51,567 nt of DNA. Source: Candidatus Dormiibacterota bacterium. GTDB lineage: Bacteria; Chloroflexota; Dormibacteria; Aeolococcales; Bog-877. Below are positions 48,443-51,567 of this stretch, one piece after another. Location: NCBI GenBank assembly GCA_027313505.1, contig DAHVDN010000017.1:1-51567 (forward strand), written 5' to 3'. Under the pieces are notes generated by a model. The model searched no databases. It was not told where the DNA came from and worked only from the letters and a program-made list of their open reading frames with translations. Each line of letters begins with the position of its first letter. Within the stretch, counting starts at the first letter, position 1. The position numbers and the translations under genes were made by a program.

Positions 48443-49146
48443 GTGCCCGCACCGTTGACAGTCGCAGCGGCGCAGCCAGCCACAGTCGCCCATGGAGTTG
48501 CGATCAACGCGGCTGTGCACGCGGATACGGTTCGCGCGGCCGAGGCGCGCCTGGTGGTTTTCCCCGAGCTGTCGCTCACCGGCTACGAGCTGGACGCTGA
48601 GCCCATCGCGCTGAACGACAAGTCCCTGACCCCACCGGTGGAGGCGTGCCGAGTCACGGGCTCAATGGCGTTGTGTTGAGCTCCGGTGAAGGACAACGCG
48701 GGCCGTCCCCAGATGGTGATGCTGGGGATTCGCGGCGGCGGCATCGAGGTGGTCTACCGAAAGACGTGGCTTGGGGGTGGAGAGACCGCCGGATTCGCTC
48801 CCGGTGATGGACCTGCGGTCGTCGAGCTGGATGGTTGGAGGATCGGCTTGGGCATCTGCAAGGACACCAGCTCGCCCGAGCACATCGCAGGGACCGCTGC
48901 TCTCGGGGTGGATGCCTACGCTGCCGGCCTGGCGAACCTTCCGGAGGAGCTTTCCGAACAGGAGTCGCGCGCCTCGCTCATCGCCAAGACCTGCGGGGCT
49001 TGGGTTGTTTTTGCCAGCTTCGCCGGTCCGACTGGGGGTGGCTTCACCGAGTCGGCCGGATCGTCCTCGATATGGTCTCCGGATGGACTCCGAGTGGCCC
49101 AGGTCATCCCCGAGATCGGTGCCATCGCCCGAGCCACAATCGGCCG
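48443..49146 (+). pseudogene. Nitrilase/carbon-nitrogen hydrolase, disrupted
   Basis: A CN-hydrolase with all three catalytic regions still readable: the Glu in LVVFPELSLTGYELDA, the Lys in VVYRKTWLGGG and the Cys in GLGICKDTS. The chain breaks at about 48650-48685. One missing base near 48650 (CGGA to CGA) puts the reading in another frame, where the expected HGLNGVVLSSG appears. A loss of one copy of an 8-base repeat AGCTCCGG near 48680 then restores the original frame. The two losses total nine bases. Between them the original frame hits a TGA at 48677. The last stretch past 49146 is not nitrilase-like, and no separate stop remains before the amidase gene. Confidence 0.7.
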
Positions 49147-49240
49147 CTCGAGCCGCTTACGACGGCCGCTTCCAGCTCTTGGGGGCTGCCCTGTGGCGGC
49201 GAGGACCTGGCCTGACCTCTGCAAAGGTCCACTGGCGTCC

Positions 49241-49246
49241 TATACT
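49241..49246 (+). promoter_or_regulatory. -10 box for the amidase-like gene
   Basis: TATACT lies 12 bases before ATG 49259, within the tail of the decayed nitrilase gene. It gives a 5' leader of only a few bases. Confidence 0.45.
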
Positions 49247-49258
49247 GCCCTCAGCGCC

Positions 49259-50419
49259 ATGCGCATCGGGCCAATTCGTTTTCTACACGTCGTCGCCCTG
49301 GCCCTCGGGGTCGGTCTTTTGGCCGTCCTCGTTCCCGGGACGGTTCTGGCGTCGCAGGGCGCCCATTTACCCCACACTCCCCTGAAGGCACCCAAGCCTT
49401 ATGTGGTGGCGATCGACCCCGGTCACGGCGGGTACGACCCAGGGGCAATCTCTCCTTTCAACCAGCTGGAGGAGAAGAACGTAACCCTCAGCGTCGGCCT
49501 GGACCTTCGGCAGTTGCTCCTGGCCCAGGGGGTTCGGGTCGTCATGAGCCGGACCAAGGACGTCTACGTGAGCATCTCTCAGGCGGAGGCGGTGGCGGTC
49601 AACAATCACGCCAACCTCTTCGTCAGCCTGTGGGTCAATGACTGGACCACCGCTTCGCTGGAGGGGGTGACGGTCTTCACTCCTCATCCCTCTGACACCG
49701 CCTTCGCCAACGCCGTCGATTCAGCGATGGGGAAGGCGATCTCTCCCTACGGCATGGGAAACCGCGGAGTCCAGCCGTTGCCGCGACTCTGGGTCCACGC
49801 GACCATGCCCACGCTCACCATCGAGTCGGGCTTCATGAGCAACCAGCAGGATTCGGCGCTCCTGGCTCAGCCGGCCTTCCGTCAAGCGCTGGCGCAGGGG
49901 ATCGCGAACGGGATCCTCGCCTATGCGCCCCAGATTCCCGCTCTCCACGCTCAGGAGATCGCCTATCAGGCGGCCCATGCCAAGGCGCTGGCCGCCAGCA
50001 AACTGGCCGCGGCGCAACTGAAGCATCGCTCCTCCCTCGGTGGGTGGATGACGGTGCTGGCCCTAACCGCGGTGCTGCTGTTCCTCGCCCTCTACAAGGA
50101 CACCCTGGGTAGGAGCCTGCGCTGGTCCTTCGCGGAGGCTAGGTTCCGCCTTCCGATCGCCGCCCGCGCCAGCTTCTTGGGATTCCAGAGGGCGGTCACT
50201 CCCCGGCCGCAGAACAACCGGGCCCGCCCGCAACGGCCCTCCGGTCGGGGCGCTCCCCGGTCCACCTCGCGGCGCGCCGCGTCACGTAACCAGAGACCCC
50301 AATGGCGGACTGAAGGGCCGGGTACCAGGCCACGTCGGGTGGCCGAGATGGTGCGCCCTGACGAGCGCCATCGACAGCGGCGCGGCCAAGGCTCGGTGTA
50401 CGACGACCTGTCGCTCTGA
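49259..50419 (+). CDS. N-acetylmuramoyl-L-alanine amidase-like protein (Amidase_3), one zinc ligand replaced
   Basis: About 386 residues. A signal anchor (LHVVALALGVGLLAVLVPG) is followed by an Amidase_3 domain: VAIDPGHGGYDPGAIS (first zinc His, about 57), the Glu in NQLEEKNVTLS, and the late catalytic Glu in LTIESGFMSN. The third zinc ligand, the His in the family FVSIHxN motif, is Trp (LFVSLWVND, about residue 124). The protein is therefore likely inactive or altered. After the domain come an Ala/Gln helical stretch, a second membrane helix (GGWMTVLALTAVLLFLALY), and a strongly basic tail rich in Arg and Pro (cytoplasmic side if the helix is transmembrane). The in-frame opening upstream belongs to the nitrilase remnant; ATG 49259 is the natural start. 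Confidence 0.85.
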   Translation: MRIGPIRFLHVVALALGVGLLAVLVPGTVLASQGAHLPHTPLKAPKPYVVAIDPGHGGYDPGAISPFNQLEEKNVTLSVGLDLRQLLLAQGVRVVMSRTKDVYVSISQAEAVAVNNHANLFVSLWVNDWTTASLEGVTVFTPHPSDTAFANAVDSAMGKAISPYGMGNRGVQPLPRLWVHATMPTLTIESGFMSNQQDSALLAQPAFRQALAQGIANGILAYAPQIPALHAQEIAYQAAHAKALAASKLAAAQLKHRSSLGGWMTVLALTAVLLFLALYKDTLGRSLRWSFAEARFRLPIAARASFLGFQRAVTPRPQNNRARPQRPSGRGAPRSTSRRAASRNQRPQWRTEGPGTRPRRVAEMVRPDERHRQRRGQGSVYDDLSL

Positions 50420-50423
50420 CCCC

Positions 50424-51008
50424 TTAGGCCATCACCGGCTGAGCGCTGGCTTCCCACTCCCCACGTCGGATCGCGTAGACAAACTCATCTGTCCACTCTC
50501 CCTTGACAAACTCGTTCTCCACCAGATGGGCCTCCCGCGTCATCCCGAGGCGCTCCATCACCCGGGCTGAGGCCAGGTTCCTAGCGTCGCAGCGGGCGAC
50601 CATCCGGTGCAGCTGCAGTCCCTGAAACCCGATCTCCAGCACAACCCGCGCCGCTTCGGTCGCGAACCCGCGGCCCTGAAATTCGGGATGAAACACGAAC
50701 CCGATCTCCCCTTGGCGGTGGCCCCGGCTGGTGTAGTAGAACATCACGTCCCCGATCACCCGCTCGGCCTCCGGCAGATAAACGGCGAGGAAGATCGCGT
50801 CTCCTTCATTCTCGGCCTGGATGGCTCCCATCTTGCGGCCGAGATTCTCCTTCGCCGCCGCCCTGTCGGCCAGCGGCTCGGTGTACAGATATCGGGACAC
50901 CTCAGGGGGCGACATGTAGGCAAGAAGGTCGTCTAAGTCCCCGCTCTCGAAGGGTCTTAGGATAAGCCGGCTGGTGAGCAGGGGATAGGAGGGTTTCACA
51001 GCTGTCAT
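50424..51008 (-). CDS. GNAT-family N-acetyltransferase (RimJ/RimL-like)
   Basis: About 194 residues. Motifs: LLTSRLILRPFESGDLDDLL at the N-terminus (typical of this branch), YYTSRGHRQGEIGFVFHPEF, QGRGFATEAARVVLEIGF (acetyl-CoA loop), LQLHRMVARCDARNLASARV and MERLGMTREAHLVENEFVKG. It acetylates an N-terminal or small amine substrate; the target is unknown. ATG 51008 sits on the -10 box TACCAT, so GTG 50999, seven bases downstream of the box, is a likely leaderless start. Its end is 5 bases from the convergent amidase-like gene stop. Confidence 0.88.
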   Translation of the reverse strand: MTAVKPSYPLLTSRLILRPFESGDLDDLLAYMSPPEVSRYLYTEPLADRAAAKENLGRKMGAIQAENEGDAIFLAVYLPEAERVIGDVMFYYTSRGHRQGEIGFVFHPEFQGRGFATEAARVVLEIGFQGLQLHRMVARCDARNLASARVMERLGMTREAHLVENEFVKGEWTDEFVYAIRRGEWEASAQPVMA

Positions 51009-51012
51009 GGTA
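51007..51012 (-). promoter_or_regulatory. -10 box of the GNAT acetyltransferase gene
   Basis: On the minus strand TACCAT, followed by seven bases and GTG 50999. The ATG at 51008 overlaps the box. Confidence 0.45.
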
Positions 51013-51392
51013 TCCGCGAAGTTCCCGGCCACGACCGGACCCTCCTGGGCGATGGGCGCCTAGTCCCGCTGCTTTCTTCAGCCCCTGACCCTACAGGATG
51101 GAATCGGCGACTACCTGACCGCGGCCGTGCCCTGTGTTGGACACCTTTGAAGCGAACGTTCCCAGCTCCTTCCGGCATTCCCGGCCGGGCCAGGGTCTGC
51201 GAGCCGTCGGCGGTCCGCATCTCTCCTTCTGGTGGGGTGAGCAATCCCAGGGGTTTCAACAATCCGTACCTCCGCTGCATCGTTCCGCTGCGCACGGTCG
51301 TGGGTCTGGACTACGGACATCGTCATTTCAGAATGTCGATCCAGGCTTGGTCCCCACCTGGTGCACCGGCCTATGACAGACCTCAACGAGGC
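51013..51392. other. Intergenic stretch, nothing recognised
   Basis: No frame with protein-like content or recognised motif. No tRNA or clear repeat was seen. Confidence 0.35.
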
Positions 51393-51567
51393 TCATCCTG
51401 TCGAGGCTTTTGACCTGAAGCCGGCCACCACGGATTCCCGCGCGCTTTCAACGCTGTAGCGGCGCGTCCCGATCTGACGGTATGCCCCGCTCCCGAAGAG
51501 CGCTGCCCCGCCGTGTTTGGCGAGGGCCTTGGCGGCGGGGCCATCCGAGGAGCTCCGGGCCGGTACT
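51393..51567 (-). CDS. Possible C-terminal fragment of a gene running off the window
   Basis: A minus-strand frame is open from the window edge for 57 codons to a TGA at 51393. The translated end contains GPAAKALAKHGGAALFGSG and RRYSVESARESVVAGFRS. The composition is protein-like but no family is recognised, and an open frame of this length can occur by chance in GC-rich DNA. Confidence 0.2.
   Translation of the reverse strand, partial: VPARSSSDGPAAKALAKHGGAALFGSGAYRQIGTRRYSVESARESVVAGFRSKASTG

Noticed and set aside
48677-48679. In-frame TGA in the nitrilase region as a selenocysteine codon
   Set aside because: No catalytic Cys is expected there, and two small deletions that total nine bases explain both the stop and the missing family residues.
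48686-50419. Single protein joining the nitrilase half to the amidase
   Set aside because: The frame is open only because the nitrilase stop is gone; the amidase has its own signal peptide, ATG and -10 box.
1-51567. CRISPR arrays, tRNA or rRNA genes, insertion sequences
   Set aside because: No regularly spaced repeats, no cloverleaf-like sequence with a TψC-type arm, and no transposase-like protein or terminal repeats were recognised by reading. A dedicated scan such as tRNAscan-SE could still find a tRNA that I missed.

Overview
This is a GC-rich, gene-dense bacterial chromosome segment. Many start codons are GTG or TTG, most operon junctions are 4-base overlaps (ATGA or GTGA), and several promoters look leaderless (a TAnnnT box placed 6-7 bases before the start codon). 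It has two F420-dependent luciferase-like oxidoreductase genes, a ComB-family gene, an asymmetric ABC half-transporter pair, and a LysW-like carrier protein. Together these suggest an Actinobacteria/Chloroflexota/Dormibacterota-like terrestrial lineage. That placement is an inference from gene content; there is no rRNA gene here. I found no tRNA, CRISPR array, prophage or intact insertion sequence.

Layout. 335-3988: a MacAB-type efflux operon (membrane-fusion protein, ATPase, FtsX-like permease) ending in a lipoprotein with an internal repeat. 4365-5720: an unassigned polytopic membrane protein. 6054-6434: a DUF1801 protein. 6950-10301: an aldo/keto reductase followed by a kinase/class III aminotransferase-fold fusion. 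10393-19617 (minus strand): a de novo UMP operon pyrB-pyrR-pyrC-carAB-pyrK-pyrD. CarA and CarB are one polypeptide, and the leader carries a PyrR-binding loop plus a short leader ORF coupled to pyrB. 19695-20420: a peptidase E-like protein. 20578-23209: an F420 oxidoreductase/UbiA prenyltransferase fusion and a CPBP protease. 23220-24284: a DnaJ-like chaperone with half the usual zinc finger.

24329-28316 is the most unusual island. It holds an ATP-grasp ligase, a threonine synthase-like PLP enzyme, a 57-residue LysW-like double-CPxCG protein (plus strand, TTG start) and a divergent MurD-like ligase, with no normal lysine or arginine LysW-pathway genes beside them. It could be an uncharacterised carrier-protein-based amino acid or peptide pathway. 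It abuts a minus-strand operon, MoxR AAA+ ATPase - VWA protein - DUF1444-like protein - NlpC/P60 peptidase (28326-33493), which runs into the murD-like gene.

33651-36901 has ComB, a dienelactone hydrolase, an AhpD-like protein and a CaiB/BaiF CoA-transferase. 37110-41432 is a siderophore-interacting flavoprotein followed by two exporter-fold ABC half-transporters whose nucleotide-binding domains have decayed in complementary ways; the arrangement resembles mycobacterial IrtAB. The remainder holds small metabolic genes: a PPOX-type flavoprotein, an F420 oxidoreductase, a VOC protein, two GNAT acetyltransferases, a DMT transporter and a DadA/PuuB-like FAD oxidoreductase. It also holds a lipoprotein, a decayed nitrilase gene, and a membrane-anchored amidase-fold protein lacking one zinc ligand.
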